Positions 1 to 9,875 of a stretch of 64,000 nt of DNA are shown here, in pieces. Source of the stretch: Actinomycetota bacterium (lineage in GTDB: Bacteria > Actinomycetota > Aquicultoria > Aquicultorales > Aquicultoraceae); the NCBI GenBank assembly GCA_018333515.1, contig JAGXSZ010000006.1:1-64000 (forward strand), given 5' to 3'. The notes beneath the pieces are model-generated. The model saw nothing but the letters and a program-made list of their open reading frames with translations, was not told the origin of the DNA and ran no database searches. Each line of letters begins with the position of its first letter. Positions within the stretch are counted from its first letter, which is position 1. The position numbers and the translations under genes were made by a program.

Positions 1-1061
1 TCGAGCGGCTCGTCCCCGTCGATAAGGCCCGCTTCTCGCAGGTACGGCAGGCAGAGATTGGTCACCCTCTCCACGCCGGCGACCCTTATATGCTGTCCGT
101 TCAGCCAATTGAGCTTGGCGATGTCGAAGATAGCGGGGCTTTTTGAGATACGGTCTATTTTAAACGCTGCGGCCAGTTCATGGAGTAAGAAGACCTCTCT
201 TGTCTCTTCGGGCGCCCAGCTCAAAAGGGCTAAGTAATTATTAATAGCCTCCGGCAGATAGCCGCGCCTGCGATATTCGTCGACCGAGGTCGCGCCGTGC
301 CGTTTGCTGAGCTTGCCGCCGTCCGGGCCTAGAATCATCGCGTTGTGGGCAAACTCCGGCACCGGGTACCCGAGCGCCTTGAAGAGCGGCACGTGCTTCG
401 CCGTGTTCGTTATATGGTCCTCACCGCGTATGACATGGGATACCTTCATCTCGCCGTCGTCTACTACGACCGCCAGGTGATAGGAGGGCGACCCGTCGGA
501 GCGGAGGATTACGAAATCACCTATGACCTCGCTCGAGAAATCGATAGCGCCCCGGACCAAATCGCGTATCGTTATCATCCCGTCGGGAACCCGAAATCGT
601 AGCGCCGCTTTTTTACCCTCGGCCAGGTGCCGCGCCTCCTGCTCAGCGGTGAGTTCGCGGCAGGTCCCCTCGTACTTGGGCATCAGCCCGGCAGCCAGAC
701 GCGTTCTGCGTCGCTCTTCCAGCTCTTCGGGAGCGCAATAGCAGCGATAAGCCTGCCCTGTATCGAGCAATTCATCGGTCTTCTTGCGATAAATATCAAA
801 ACGCTCGCTCTGCCGGTATGGACCAAAACCGCCGCCGATATCGGGGCCTTCATCCCAATTCAGCCCCATCCAGGCCAGGTCCTCGAGAATCGAGGTCTCG
901 AACTCGGCCGTCGAACGGCTTAAATCCGTATCCTCGACCCTTATCACAAACGACCCGTCCATCTTTCTGGCGTAGAGCCAGTTTAAAAGTGCCGTTCGCG
1001 CGGTGCCGATATGCAGGTGCCCTGTCGGGCTCGGCGCAAATCTAACCCGTACATCGCTCAT
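1..1061 (-). CDS. gltX: Glutamyl-tRNA synthetase (3' end outside window)
   Basis: Charges tRNA(Glu), and possibly tRNA(Gln), with glutamate in the cytoplasm. About 353 residues are visible from an ATG at 1061; the anticodon-binding C-terminus runs off the left edge. The N-terminus reads MSDVRVRFAPSPTGHLHIGT, the class I HIGH signature, and a KLSKRHG motif near residue 240 is the KMSKS equivalent. The family is usually 460-500 residues. It follows ispF in the same direction after about 110 bp, the last visible member of the PIN-TRAM, ispD, ispF run. The SD is weak. Confidence 0.95.
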   Translation of the reverse strand, partial: MSDVRVRFAPSPTGHLHIGTARTALLNWLYARKMDGSFVIRVEDTDLSRSTAEFETSILEDLAWMGLNWDEGPDIGGGFGPYRQSERFDIYRKKTDELLDTGQAYRCYCAPEELEERRRTRLAAGLMPKYEGTCRELTAEQEARHLAEGKKAALRFRVPDGMITIRDLVRGAIDFSSEVIGDFVILRSDGSPSYHLAVVVDDGEMKVSHVIRGEDHITNTAKHVPLFKALGYPVPEFAHNAMILGPDGGKLSKRHGATSVDEYRRRGYLPEAINNYLALLSWAPEETREVFLLHELAAAFKIDRISKSPAIFDIAKLNWLNGQHIRVAGVERVTNLCLPYLREAGLIDGDEPL

Positions 1062-1170
1062 TCTATTTAAAACCTCTCTTCGTGAAGTGCTTTTACTCTT
1101 GAAAGGGCAACCTAATCGACCTAATACCCAAAGGTCGTATTTTCATCGCCGCCTAAATGCTCGGCTTGCG

Positions 1171-1644
1171 CTATATCTCTTCAACCAGTACGACCGCCTG
1201 CGCCGCGACTCCTTCGCCGCGGCCCGTAAACCCGAGCCCTTCGGTCGTAGTCGCCTTGACGCTTACCCTCGATACTTCGAGCCCGGCGGCGGCTGAAATA
1301 ACTTCGCGCATCCGCTCCCTGAACGGTGCGAGCTTCGGTCGCTCGAGAACAACGGTCACATCGATATTTACGAGCCGGAATCCCTTCTCTTCCAAAATAC
1401 CGACAGCGTCTTGGAGCAAAGCTATGCTGGAGATATCCTTAAACGCGCTATCGGTATCGGGAAAGTAGCGGCCCAGGTCGCCGGCGGCCGCTGCGCCGAA
1501 CATCGCATCGATAATCGCGTGCGTCAGGACATCGGCATCGGAATGGCCCTCCAGGCCGAACTCGAACGGAACCTCGACGCCACCGAGAACGAGCGGACGC
1601 CCCTCAACGAACCTATGCACATCGAAACCGGTTCCAACCCTCAT
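1171..1644 (-). CDS. ispF: 2-C-methyl-D-erythritol 2,4-cyclodiphosphate synthase
   Basis: Fifth enzyme of the MEP isoprenoid pathway; it closes CDP-methylerythritol 2-phosphate to the cyclodiphosphate with release of CMP. The 157 residues match the family length. Metal ligands are visible as D8-x-H10 (GTGFDVH) and H42, and the conserved segments HSDADVLTHAI and GDLGRYFPDTD are present. The C-terminus has the expected TTTEGLGFTGR motif. It lies 83 bp after ispD, as a separate enzyme rather than the IspDF fusion known elsewhere. Confidence 0.97.
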   Translation of the reverse strand: MRVGTGFDVHRFVEGRPLVLGGVEVPFEFGLEGHSDADVLTHAIIDAMFGAAAAGDLGRYFPDTDSAFKDISSIALLQDAVGILEEKGFRLVNIDVTVVLERPKLAPFRERMREVISAAAGLEVSRVSVKATTTEGLGFTGRGEGVAAQAVVLVEEI

Positions 1645-1727
1645 CCGTCTCTCACTTGTGGTTTATCGCCATATGACATCTAAATCTCGCGACTTACGGC
1701 ACCCTGCGATATGCGCGAACGGCTCTC

Positions 1728-2435
1728 TCATCGGTCGCGGTCGGTCTCAGCGAACCTCTCCTCCATAAGTGCTTCCGCGAAGACTAAATCGGTAGACGTC
1801 GTTATCTTGATGTTCTCATCAGAGCCCTTGACTACCTTTATCCGCCCTCCGACCCGCTCGACCAATACCGCGTCATCGGTCCCGTTAAAGCCCTCGCGCC
1901 GGGCGCGCTGGTAGGCTTCGAAGAGCAGTTTGTATCGAAAAACCTGCGGCGTCTGTATCTGCCATGTCAAATCGCGCGGCAATGTCTCCGCGATATAGCC
2001 GTCGCGAACGAGTTTTATCGTATCCTTGGCGGGAACACCCGCTACCGCGCCGTCGCAATCGCCGGCCGCGCCTATGACCTCATCGATAAGGCGCGACGTG
2101 ACCAATGGCCGCGCCCCGTCATGGACCGCCACGAGATCGACGCCCTCAAACTCGGCAGCCGCCAACAGGCCATTGTGGACCGAATCCCGGCGCTCGTCTC
2201 CACCGATTACTACACGGTCCGCCTTGATGATGCCGTGTTCATCTATCACATCCAGGCACTTCTTAACGTTCTCTTCCGCTACCACGACTACAATCGCATC
2301 GATCGAGAGCGCCCGCTCGAAGGCCGCAAGCGTATGGGCTATCACCGGTCTTCGGGCCAGCTCCAAAAACTGCTTGCCGCCTTCCGTCCCCATGCGCCTG
2401 CCTTTTCCGGCGGCGACTATCAGCGCCAGGTTCAT
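1728..2435 (-). CDS. ispD: 2-C-methyl-D-erythritol 4-phosphate cytidylyltransferase
   Basis: Third MEP-pathway enzyme; transfers CMP from CTP to methylerythritol 4-phosphate. The 235 residues start with the nucleotidyltransferase signature LIVAAGKGRRMG (about residues 5-16) followed by the lysine of GGKQFLEL. The substrate motifs VAVHDGARPLV and GTDDAVLVE are also seen. It sits 19 bp after the PIN-TRAM gene, the order common in Firmicutes and Actinobacteria. Confidence 0.97.
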   Translation of the reverse strand: MNLALIVAAGKGRRMGTEGGKQFLELARRPVIAHTLAAFERALSIDAIVVVVAEENVKKCLDVIDEHGIIKADRVVIGGDERRDSVHNGLLAAAEFEGVDLVAVHDGARPLVTSRLIDEVIGAAGDCDGAVAGVPAKDTIKLVRDGYIAETLPRDLTWQIQTPQVFRYKLLFEAYQRARREGFNGTDDAVLVERVGGRIKVVKGSDENIKITTSTDLVFAEALMEERFAETDRDR

Positions 2436-2454
2436 ACTACTCTTTCGCCACCAA

Positions 2455-3534
2455 TCAAACTTTCATCCGACCGAAAATCATGCGCCCGGCCGGCGTCTGC
2501 AACACACTGGTCACCGTTATCTCGACTTCGTCGCCGACGTGGATTTTTCCGCCATCGACGACGACCATCGTCCCGTCATCCAGGTAGCCGACTCCTTGGC
2601 CCGCTTCCTTGCCTTCACGGATAATCCCGACATACATCTCCTCGCCCGGCAACACCACCGGCTTGAGAGCGTTAGCCAGCTCGTTCAAGTTCAATACTTG
2701 CACGCCTTCAAAATCCGCCACTTTATTGAGATTATAATCGTTCGTCACTATCGGCGAGCCCGTATCGTTCGCGAGCTTAACGAGTTTCGCGTCGACATCC
2801 GCCACGTCGGGATAGTCGCGCTCGAGAATCTCGAGGTGGAGCGTGGGTATATTCTGGAGCGTCTTCAAGATATCCAGCCCCCTTCTTCCCCGGTTCCGTT
2901 TGAGCGAATCCTCGGAATCGGCTATCATCTGAAGCTCCCGCAAGACAAACCGCGGAATATTGAGGACTCCCTCGACAAATCCGGTCTTTGCGACATCCGC
3001 GATTCGCCCGTCGATGATCACACTCGTGTCCAGCAGCTTCGCTGTTCCTAAATCGAGTTTCGACCCTGAAGGCGCCTGCCCTTTAGCCAACGGTGACGGT
3101 ATGGCGCGCATGAATAACTGTAGCTCTTCTCTCTTCTTGAGAGATATTCGAACGCCCAAATACCCGAGGATGACGAAAGCGAATATGGCCACCGAGAACT
3201 GCAGAAACGGAATCTGGATATAACCGAACGGTATAGATACCAGCCACGCCAAAATCAACCCCGACAAGAGTCCGAAGAGCGCGAGAAAAAGGTCTCCGGT
3301 CGGAAGTTTCTGCGCATTATTCTCCAACCAGTTTAAAGTCACCAACAACCGGCGCCCGATTATACCACCGAGAACATAACCGATAGCGACTCCCAGTAAT
3401 ATATAAAGTATAAGTGCGGGAAATTCATATTGGGAGAGCGGTTCGGGTATGGGCGTGGTGACGGCCAGCTGATAGGCCCCGACGGCGCCGGTTACAATGA
3501 AAACAACGCGTATTAACTGTAACACATCAATCAC
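2455..3534 (-). CDS. Membrane PIN-TRAM domain protein (YacL family)
   Basis: A 359-residue membrane protein with a probable ribonuclease domain. Four hydrophobic segments lie at about residues 5-25, 38-58, 82-102 and 110-130. A PIN domain begins around residue 165 with LLDTSVIIDGR, placing acidic residues D169 and D175 in the metal site. A TRAM RNA-binding domain fills about residues 295-355. YacL-type proteins are conserved next to ispD in Gram-positive bacteria, but their substrate is not established. The carD gene often found between disA and this gene is absent. Confidence 0.9.
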   Translation of the reverse strand: MIDVLQLIRVVFIVTGAVGAYQLAVTTPIPEPLSQYEFPALILYILLGVAIGYVLGGIIGRRLLVTLNWLENNAQKLPTGDLFLALFGLLSGLILAWLVSIPFGYIQIPFLQFSVAIFAFVILGYLGVRISLKKREELQLFMRAIPSPLAKGQAPSGSKLDLGTAKLLDTSVIIDGRIADVAKTGFVEGVLNIPRFVLRELQMIADSEDSLKRNRGRRGLDILKTLQNIPTLHLEILERDYPDVADVDAKLVKLANDTGSPIVTNDYNLNKVADFEGVQVLNLNELANALKPVVLPGEEMYVGIIREGKEAGQGVGYLDDGTMVVVDGGKIHVGDEVEITVTSVLQTPAGRMIFGRMKV

Positions 3535-3855
3535 CCCTATCTTAAGTTTTGGTCAATTCTTGCATCAAGAAAGCTACATTATAGGCGCTCACCTCCAAGC
3601 AGAACTTACCCATTTCCCAGCATTTTTCAGCAAGCCTTCTAGCGCTTGCCGAGGTACGCATAATGATGACTGCACATAGACTGCTTAAGATCGATAAATT
3701 TAAAAAACCTTGTCGGTACTTTTTCGTTTTTTGCTAAAGCTAAATAATTACGCATTTTTAAGGATAGCACAGTTAGCCGATGCTTAGCCATGAACAAGCC
3801 GGACAAATATTCGAGTTACAACAGGGGGAGTTTTCAATCGACGCTATGCGACGCG
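3535..3855. other. Divergent intergenic region with a doubtful 39-codon frame
   Basis: This stretch separates the PIN-TRAM gene from the plus-strand MazG-like gene and must hold the promoter for the ispD/ispF/gltX unit. On the minus strand there is an ATG-started frame of 39 codons at 3661-3542 (MRTSASARRLAEKCWEMGK...) with ordinary codon use but no SD. A TATAAT on the minus strand near 3583 could be a -10 box but lacks a good -35. Nothing else is recognised. Confidence 0.3.
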
Positions 3856-3884
3856 TTGACAAGCGTCCGTCGGGTTACTACAAT
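3856..3884 (+). promoter_or_regulatory. Sigma-70-type promoter of the MazG-like gene
   Basis: TTGACA at 3856-3861, a 17-bp spacer and TACAAT at 3879-3884, close to a perfect housekeeping promoter. It lies 32 bp before the ATG at 3916 of the only plus-strand gene in the window, so that gene has its own strong promoter. Confidence 0.85.
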
Positions 3885-3915
3885 TAGTTCAACCGGAGCC
3901 TACAAGGGGTGTTAA

Positions 3916-4311
3916 ATGGGCGATAGAGGTTGTCGGCAATTTCAAAGTGCTGTCTCGGAGTATCTTGTGCGACACAAGAGTATCCTCGATGTCATGTCGA
4001 GACTCCAAGATTCCACCGCCCATGTAAACCGCGCCATCGTCAAGTCGGTCACGGCTTGCGGATGTCTGAAGATCGATGCGGGCAAACAAACGGTGCCGGA
4101 CGACGCCTCGCTCATCGACATCATCGACTATATCCAGACCCACGTCTCCGGGGATCTCTGCTCGAACTGCCTGGAAAACGTCGAGAGCGAACTGGGTAAC
4201 ACCCTCTTTTACCTGGCGGGAATCTGCAATCTTCTCGGCCTGGAAATGGACAATATTATCTGCAGAGAGAATAATCGCCTGGAAACGCTGGGGTTTTACA
4301 ACTTGACTTAG
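3916..4311 (+). CDS. Small MazG-like helical protein with cysteine pairs, function unknown
   Basis: A 131-residue cytoplasmic protein with an ATG after the SD-like AAGGGG. I recall similar proteins in Clostridia but know no function. The C-terminal part (ESELGNTLFYLAGICNLLGL, about residues 90-109, then ENNRLETLG) looks like the MazG nucleotide-pyrophosphohydrolase helices. The usual ExxD there reads ELGN, so a catalytic acid seems lost. Cysteines are paired as CGC (48-50) and CSNC (82-85), a possible metal or redox site. It is convergent with disA, only 21 bp apart, which might hint at a nucleotide-signalling link. The fold assignment is inference. Confidence 0.8.
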   Translation: MGDRGCRQFQSAVSEYLVRHKSILDVMSRLQDSTAHVNRAIVKSVTACGCLKIDAGKQTVPDDASLIDIIDYIQTHVSGDLCSNCLENVESELGNTLFYLAGICNLLGLEMDNIICRENNRLETLGFYNLT

Positions 4312-4334
4312 CCCCGCTCTCGCGGCTTGGGGTT
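4311..4334. terminator. Possible bidirectional hairpin between convergent genes
   Basis: An imperfect GC-rich stem (CCCCGC pairing with GCGG and GGGG across a bulge) fills the gap between the stop of the plus-strand gene and the stop of disA. There is no T-run on either side, so termination is only suggested. Confidence 0.35.
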
Positions 4335-5406
4335 AGATATACCTCTCCAGGATGTTGTACTCTTTGAGGCGCTGCAGGCCATGCTTGATGGCTTTCGCCC
4401 TTATCTCACCGACGCCCTCTACCGCATCCAAACCTTCGATACTCGCGCCCATGATGGACTGCAGGTCACGGAACTTGTTGACTATCTTGTCGATGACGCT
4501 CGACGGCAGCCGCGGAATCTTACTTAGCAAACGATACCCGCGCGAATGCAAGGGTTGTTCGAGAAAATCGACGGTATCCTTATAGCCCAGAACGACTCCG
4601 ATCTCGGAAAGGTCGAGCAACTCCTCCGAGGTCAGATTTACGAGGCTCTCTTTAACCCCGGTTATTTTCTTGAGATTGGCCGTGTAGTCTTTGATTATCA
4701 TCGACGCTTGTTCTTCGGTGTTGCCGACCAGCTCATCGAGTTGCATCCTGATAAGACGCCCTTCCGTGCCAAGCTCGCTGATATAGCGCTCTATCTCCCG
4801 CGAGACGCGCCCGACCATCTCCGAACGCTGCAAGACCGTAACGACATCCAAGAGGGTGACTAGGTCTTCGAATTCAAGGGCGCTAAGGTTTGCCAAAACC
4901 TCGTCGAGGCGAAGCTTATATTTCTCCAGGGTCTGCAAGGCTTGGTTCGCTTTAGCTAAAAGAACTCTGATATCCTGCAAGGCATACTTGATGCCGTCGT
5001 AGTAGATGCTGATGAGATCCCTTTTTTGAGATATCGAGATGACCAGCGCTTTCGTCTGTCGCGCGACGCGCTCCGCTGTCCGGTGACGCATACCCGTCTC
5101 GCTCGTAGGCAAAGTCGGGTCGGGTACCAGGTGGACATTGGCCCTTATTATGTGGCTTAGGTCGGCGTCCAAAAGTATCGCGCCGTCCATTTTAGCAAGC
5201 TCGAACAAGCGTTGCGCTGAAAATTCCACAGTCAGTTCGAAACCGCCGTTACAGAGAGTCTCCGCCTCTTCGGTGTCGCCGATTACGATGAGAGCGCCGG
5301 TGCGCGCGCTTAGAATGTGCTCAAGCCCTTCCCTAAACTCGGTTCCGGGCGCGACCCTGGCTAAGGTCTTTATCAATTCCTTTTCTTCACGGCGGCTAAA
5401 CTGCAT
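4333..5406 (-). CDS. disA: Diadenylate cyclase DisA (DNA integrity scanning protein)
   Basis: Makes cyclic di-AMP from two ATP and scans DNA for branched structures. The 357 residues match the family. The N-terminal DAC domain shows DGA at 74-76 and RHRTA at 107-111, both needed for catalysis. The middle is helical and the C-terminus (about 320-350) carries helix-hairpin-helix motifs (GLDAVEGVGEIRAKAI). radA lies just upstream in the same direction after 209 bp, the usual Gram-positive neighbourhood, and RadA is known to restrain DisA in Bacillus. Confidence 0.97.
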   Translation of the reverse strand: MQFSRREEKELIKTLARVAPGTEFREGLEHILSARTGALIVIGDTEEAETLCNGGFELTVEFSAQRLFELAKMDGAILLDADLSHIIRANVHLVPDPTLPTSETGMRHRTAERVARQTKALVISISQKRDLISIYYDGIKYALQDIRVLLAKANQALQTLEKYKLRLDEVLANLSALEFEDLVTLLDVVTVLQRSEMVGRVSREIERYISELGTEGRLIRMQLDELVGNTEEQASMIIKDYTANLKKITGVKESLVNLTSEELLDLSEIGVVLGYKDTVDFLEQPLHSRGYRLLSKIPRLPSSVIDKIVNKFRDLQSIMGASIEGLDAVEGVGEIRAKAIKHGLQRLKEYNILERYI

Positions 5407-5615
5407 CTGAGCACCTACTGGAGTCGACTACATAAAAGTCCGGCTTGGCCGACCCGACATTTGATATACAGACCTCCCCGACCTAAGAGATCTTGGGTGC
5501 GGCTATCGAAGAAATATTAGACCGGCATAGATATACCTAATAATAACCAAAAATTTCTGTTTAATCCATCGGCGAAAATTCGAGCCCGGTTAATAGACTT
5601 TTTCGAGAAGCTAAA

Positions 5616-6971
5616 TTATTCAACCAGGTCGAGCGCGCTTCTAACGCTTTTAGCTTTAAGCAACTCGATACCGAGGTCGGATTTACCGGCAACATCTTGG
5701 TCTGGGACAACGGCGCGCTTAAATCCCAGCTTAGACGCCTCCTTGAGCCGCGCCTCGAGCCGGCTCACATAACGCACCTCTCCGGTAAGGCCGACTTCAC
5801 CTATTGCGACCAGCTCTTTATCTATCGGTATCTCCTTGTGGGATGAGGCTATCGCAATAGCGACCGCCAAATCCGCGGCCGGCTCGGATATCTTTATCCC
5901 CCCGGCGACATTGAGATAGATGTCTTCCCGGCCCAAGTGCAAACCGACGCGCCGGTCGAGCACCGCTACGATGAGCGAGAGTCGATTATGGTCGTATCCG
6001 GTCGCCATCCGGCGCGGCATCGTCAGATAAGACGATGAAACAAGCGCTTGAAGCTCCACGAGCAAAGGCCGTGTTCCCTCGACTGTCGCGACGACAATCG
6101 ACCCCGAAGGACAATCGGGTCGCCGGCTTAGAAACTGCGCCGAAGGGTTTGCGACCTCCATGAGACCGGCGTCGGTCATCTCGAAGATTCCTATCTCATT
6201 CGTCGAGCCAAAACGGTTCTTTACCGCCCGGACAATCCTGAAAGAATGGTAATTGTCGCCTTCGAAATAGAGAACCGTATCGACCATATGCTCGAGAACC
6301 CTCGGCCCGGCGATGGAGCCCTCTTTCGTCACGTGACCGGTGATAAAAATCGGCAGGTGGGTCTGCTTGGCGATGCGCATAAGGTAGTGGGTGCACTCGC
6401 GCACCTGCCCCACGCTCCCCGGCGCGGACGGCAGGTCGGGATGGAACATCGTCTGAATCGAATCGACGATAAGAAGCGCCGGCTCGCTTTGGCATATCTG
6501 GCGCTCGAGTACCATGACATCGGTTTCGGAGAGAAGGAGCAGCTTTTCGGAGAGCGCGCCTAGACGCTTCGCCCGCAGGCTTATCTGCCTCGGCGACTCC
6601 TCCCCCGAAGCGATCAGCACCGTGCCGAGGCGCTCACCGAGGCTGTGCGCGACCTGCAGCAAAAGGGTCGACTTGCCGATTCCCGGCTCGCCGCCGATTA
6701 AAACAAGCGAACCCGGCACCACTCCGCCGCCGAGAACGCGGTCGAACTCCGGCATGCCGGTAGGCACCCGGGCTTCAACGTCCGATACTATGCCGGTTAC
6801 GGGCTGCGGTGCCTCAGCGGGCGCCAAACCCGCTTTCGACAGCGAAATGCCGGACTCAATGGGCTCCTCGACCATGGTGTTCCATTCACCGCAGTCGGGG
6901 CACCGTCCCATCCACTTAGGGGCGGTACACCCACACGCCCGGCATCGCACGAGATACTTTATTTTGCTCAT
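5616..6971 (-). CDS. radA: DNA repair protein RadA
   Basis: RecA-like ATPase that drives branch migration during recombination repair. The 451 residues show a zinc finger (C10, C13, C24, C27), Walker A GEPGIGKS at 94-101, the RadA signature KNRFGSTNE near residue 250, and a C-terminal Lon-protease-like domain. Its start overlaps the clpC stop by 4 nt (ATGA), so it is translationally coupled to clpC. disA follows. Confidence 0.97.
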   Translation of the reverse strand: MSKIKYLVRCRACGCTAPKWMGRCPDCGEWNTMVEEPIESGISLSKAGLAPAEAPQPVTGIVSDVEARVPTGMPEFDRVLGGGVVPGSLVLIGGEPGIGKSTLLLQVAHSLGERLGTVLIASGEESPRQISLRAKRLGALSEKLLLLSETDVMVLERQICQSEPALLIVDSIQTMFHPDLPSAPGSVGQVRECTHYLMRIAKQTHLPIFITGHVTKEGSIAGPRVLEHMVDTVLYFEGDNYHSFRIVRAVKNRFGSTNEIGIFEMTDAGLMEVANPSAQFLSRRPDCPSGSIVVATVEGTRPLLVELQALVSSSYLTMPRRMATGYDHNRLSLIVAVLDRRVGLHLGREDIYLNVAGGIKISEPAADLAVAIAIASSHKEIPIDKELVAIGEVGLTGEVRYVSRLEARLKEASKLGFKRAVVPDQDVAGKSDLGIELLKAKSVRSALDLVE

Positions 6972-9430
6972 ACGCCGCGCTCACCGGCTGTTCCGACCGG
7001 TGACGCATCGAGACGGACAAAATCTATCTTGCTGTCCTTGGCGTCGATAATTATCTTGTCGCCGGCTTTGAAGTAGCCGTTGAGCAACGCTTCGGATAGC
7101 GGGTCCTCGATAAACCGCTGAATCGCGCGGCGAAGCGGCCTCGCTCCCATCGCGGGCTCATAGCCCTCTTTGACGAGAACCTCCTTGGCCTCTTCGCGCA
7201 GCTCGACTTCGATAGCCTGCTCTCTGAGCTGGTCAACGACCCTCTTGAACATCAGGTCGACAATGGTCTTAACGTGTTCCTTGTTTAGCTCGTGGAAAAC
7301 TATACTGTCGTCTATCCGGTTGAGAAACTCCGGCCTGAAGGTCTTCTTTATCTCGCCCATGACCTTGGATTTCATCTCTTCGTATGATATGCCTTCTTGC
7401 GCTTTCCCGAAACCTAGCGGTGTTCCTTTCTGTATGAAGCGAGCACCGAGATTCGACGTCATAATTATTATGGTATTCTTAAAATCGACCGAGCGCCCCT
7501 GTGCGTCGGTAAGACGCCCGTCCTCCAATATCTGCAGAAGTATATTGAAGACATCGGGGTGCGCCTTCTCGATTTCGTCTAAGAGTACGACCGAGTAAGG
7601 CCGCCTGCGCACCTGCTCCGTAAGCTGGCCGCCTTCGTCGTAACCGACATATCCCGGCGGAGAGCCGACCATCCTCGATACGGTATGCTTCTCCATGTAT
7701 TCCGACATATCGAGCTGGATTAGCGCTTTCTCGTCTCCGAAGAGAAACTCGGCGAGCGCTTTCGCAAGCTCGGTTTTGCCGACGCCCGACGGGCCGAGAA
7801 ATATAAACGAACCCGAGGGTCGCTTCGGGTCTTTCAGGCCCGCGCGCGTCCTTCGAATCGCCTTGGAGACCGCCTTTATCGGCTCATCCTGTCCGACTAT
7901 CCTCTTATGGAGTTCTTCCTCCATCCGAAGGAGTTTCGCTGTCTCTTCCTCGGTTAGGCGAAATACCGGAATTCCCGTCCAGGTCGCGACAATCTCGGCA
8001 ATCTGTTCATCGGTAACGGCCGCAACCGGCATGCTGGCAAGCGCCTCCCATGTCGAGTCTTTCATAGTCAACTCTATTTCGAGACCGCGCTCTTTATCGC
8101 GGATACTCGCCGCTTTCTCAAAATCTTGAACCGCGATCGCGGCTTCTTTCTCACGTCGCAGATTGCGCAAGTCCTCTTCAATCTCGACGCTCTCGTCGGG
8201 CACATTCATCCTCTTCATGCGGACCTTGGACGAGGCCTCATCGACCAGGTCAATCGCTTTATCCGGCAAGAAGCGGTCGGCTATGTAGCGACTTGCAAGC
8301 TGCGCGGCCGCAATCAATGCGTCGTCCGTGATGGTAACTCTGTGATGATCCTCATAGCGTTGGCGAAGACCTTTTAGTATGTCGACGGTCTCCTCTACCG
8401 AGGGCTCGCCGACGACAATCGGCTGGAACCTGCGCTCGAGCGCCGCGTCCTTCTCTACATGCTTACGATATTCATCGAGTGTCGTCGCACCGATAGTCTG
8501 CAATTCGCCCCGGGCCAACGCCGGCTTCAAAATACTGGCCGCGTCGATTGCGCCCTCCGCGGCGCCCGCTCCGACCAAGTTGTGCATCTCATCGACGAAG
8601 AGAACGACGTCCCCTCGCTCGCGAATCTCTTTAATCACCTTTTTCAGGCGTTCTTCGAACTCACCGCGATACTTCGAGCCGGCTACGAGCGCTCCAAGGT
8701 CGAGCGTATATATCTCTTTGTCTTTGAGGATATCGGGCACGTCATTATTGGCTATGCGCTGGGCGAGACCTTCGACAACGGCCGTCTTGCCGACGCCGGG
8801 CTCACCGATGAGAACCGGATTGTTCTTGGTCCGACGGCTCAGAATCTGCATAACCCGCTCTATCTCTTTCTCCCGGCCGATAACCGGGTCGAGCGTATTC
8901 TCGCGAGCCAGCCGCGTGAGGTTGCGACCAAACTCGTCGAGGAGCGAGCCGCTGTAGGTGCGACCATAGGTCGCCGGTTCGCTCGTCTTTCCATAGTAGC
9001 CGCTCAGAAGCTGGATGACCTGATTTCTGACGCGGTCCAAATCGGCCCCCAAATTATATAAGACGCGGGCCGCAACGCCCTCACCTTCCCTGATGAGACC
9101 GAGCAAAATATGCTCGGTTCCTATGTAGTTGTGACCGAGTTGCAGTGCTTCACGCAACGACAACTCGAGAACTTTCTTTGCCCGCGGTGTAAACGGTATA
9201 TGCCCGACCGGAGCCGACGTGCCCCTCCCTATAATCTCTTCGACCTGCGCGCGAACGTCGTAAAGACTGATACCCAGGCTCTGAAGGCCCCGCGCGGCGA
9301 CACCCTCTTCTTCTCTTATCAGGCCCAAGAGAAGGTGCTCGGTTCCTATATAGTTTTGATTGAGCATGCGAGCTTCTTCCTGGGCGAACACCACTACCCT
9401 GCGCGCTCTCTCCGTAAATCGCTCAAACAC
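6968..9430 (-). CDS. clpC: ATP-dependent Clp protease ATP-binding subunit ClpC
   Basis: AAA+ unfoldase that feeds ClpP. The 820-residue protein has two Clp_N repeats (residues 1-150, each with [13 protein letters not shown]), AAA-1 with GEPGVGKT, a UVR segment with the [12 protein letters not shown] core, AAA-2 with GPSGVGKT, and a C-terminal D2-small domain. It starts at GTG 9430. The partners ctsR, mcsA and mcsB, which usually precede clpC in Firmicutes, are missing here and no CtsR heptad operator was seen, so regulation must differ. Confidence 0.97.
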   Translation of the reverse strand: MFERFTERARRVVVFAQEEARMLNQNYIGTEHLLLGLIREEEGVAARGLQSLGISLYDVRAQVEEIIGRGTSAPVGHIPFTPRAKKVLELSLREALQLGHNYIGTEHILLGLIREGEGVAARVLYNLGADLDRVRNQVIQLLSGYYGKTSEPATYGRTYSGSLLDEFGRNLTRLARENTLDPVIGREKEIERVMQILSRRTKNNPVLIGEPGVGKTAVVEGLAQRIANNDVPDILKDKEIYTLDLGALVAGSKYRGEFEERLKKVIKEIRERGDVVLFVDEMHNLVGAGAAEGAIDAASILKPALARGELQTIGATTLDEYRKHVEKDAALERRFQPIVVGEPSVEETVDILKGLRQRYEDHHRVTITDDALIAAAQLASRYIADRFLPDKAIDLVDEASSKVRMKRMNVPDESVEIEEDLRNLRREKEAAIAVQDFEKAASIRDKERGLEIELTMKDSTWEALASMPVAAVTDEQIAEIVATWTGIPVFRLTEEETAKLLRMEEELHKRIVGQDEPIKAVSKAIRRTRAGLKDPKRPSGSFIFLGPSGVGKTELAKALAEFLFGDEKALIQLDMSEYMEKHTVSRMVGSPPGYVGYDEGGQLTEQVRRRPYSVVLLDEIEKAHPDVFNILLQILEDGRLTDAQGRSVDFKNTIIIMTSNLGARFIQKGTPLGFGKAQEGISYEEMKSKVMGEIKKTFRPEFLNRIDDSIVFHELNKEHVKTIVDLMFKRVVDQLREQAIEVELREEAKEVLVKEGYEPAMGARPLRRAIQRFIEDPLSEALLNGYFKAGDKIIIDAKDSKIDFVRLDASPVGTAGERGV

Positions 9431-9831
9431 GACCCATACTCCCTTTCCTTACTTCAATTAAGCTTTATGCACCTTCCGCTTACCATGAGTGCGATGGATG
9501 CGCGGCTACGTAATTGTAATATGCCCACAAATTTTTTGGCACAAACAGCTATTACTATATTACCATCAAACTCGCGCGACCGCTAAAGCGAGCAATCTAC
9601 TGGAATGGCTGCAAAGCCGCCGCCAAGCCGCCGATTGTTCGCATTAAACGCAGTAGAATGCGAAAACTTAGATGTCTCGCACCTCCGATAGTTGTGACTG
9701 TCTGATAGTTATGATTATCGGCACGCGTTTCGCGATTCATTACTCGCCCGCTTCGCGCGCGAACCTACAATTAGGATACCGTAGATGGGAGGGAGAATCC
9801 AGCTCCGCAAAGACGAAGGCAATATGAATAA
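9431..9831. other. About 400 bp leader/intergenic region before clpC
   Basis: No coding frame or known RNA is recognised. The minus strand holds a candidate housekeeping promoter at 9544-9516 and, further upstream, GCCGATAA (9722-9715) 16 bp after TAAT (9742-9739), which resembles a sigma-28 promoter but may be chance. A short hairpin (CGCATT...AATGCG) lies near 9640-9662. Confidence 0.4.
9516..9544 (-). promoter_or_regulatory. Weak candidate promoter for clpC-radA
   Basis: TTGTGC (9544-9539), a 17-bp spacer and TATTAC (9521-9516) on the minus strand, 86 bp before the clpC GTG. The match is partial. Confidence 0.3.
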
Positions 9832-9855
9832 GGCGCCAAACCGGGGTTGGGCGCC
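9832..9855 (-). terminator. Terminator hairpin after lysS
   Basis: GGCGCC arms (9832-9837 and 9850-9855) with an inner AACC/GGTT pairing and a 2-nt loop lie 20 bp after the lysS stop. The following minus-strand sequence TTATTCATATT is T-rich but not a pure run. Confidence 0.6.
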
Positions 9856-9875
9856 GACTTAACGGCCGCCGGCCG

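Noticed and set aside
3542-3661. 39-codon gene before the PIN-TRAM gene
   Set aside because: No SD in front of its ATG and no motif; kept only as a note in the intergenic entry.
9431-9875. Possible tmRNA, riboswitch or tRNA before clpC
   Set aside because: I looked for a tRNA-like acceptor, a tag-coding stretch and known aptamer cores and found none on either strand.
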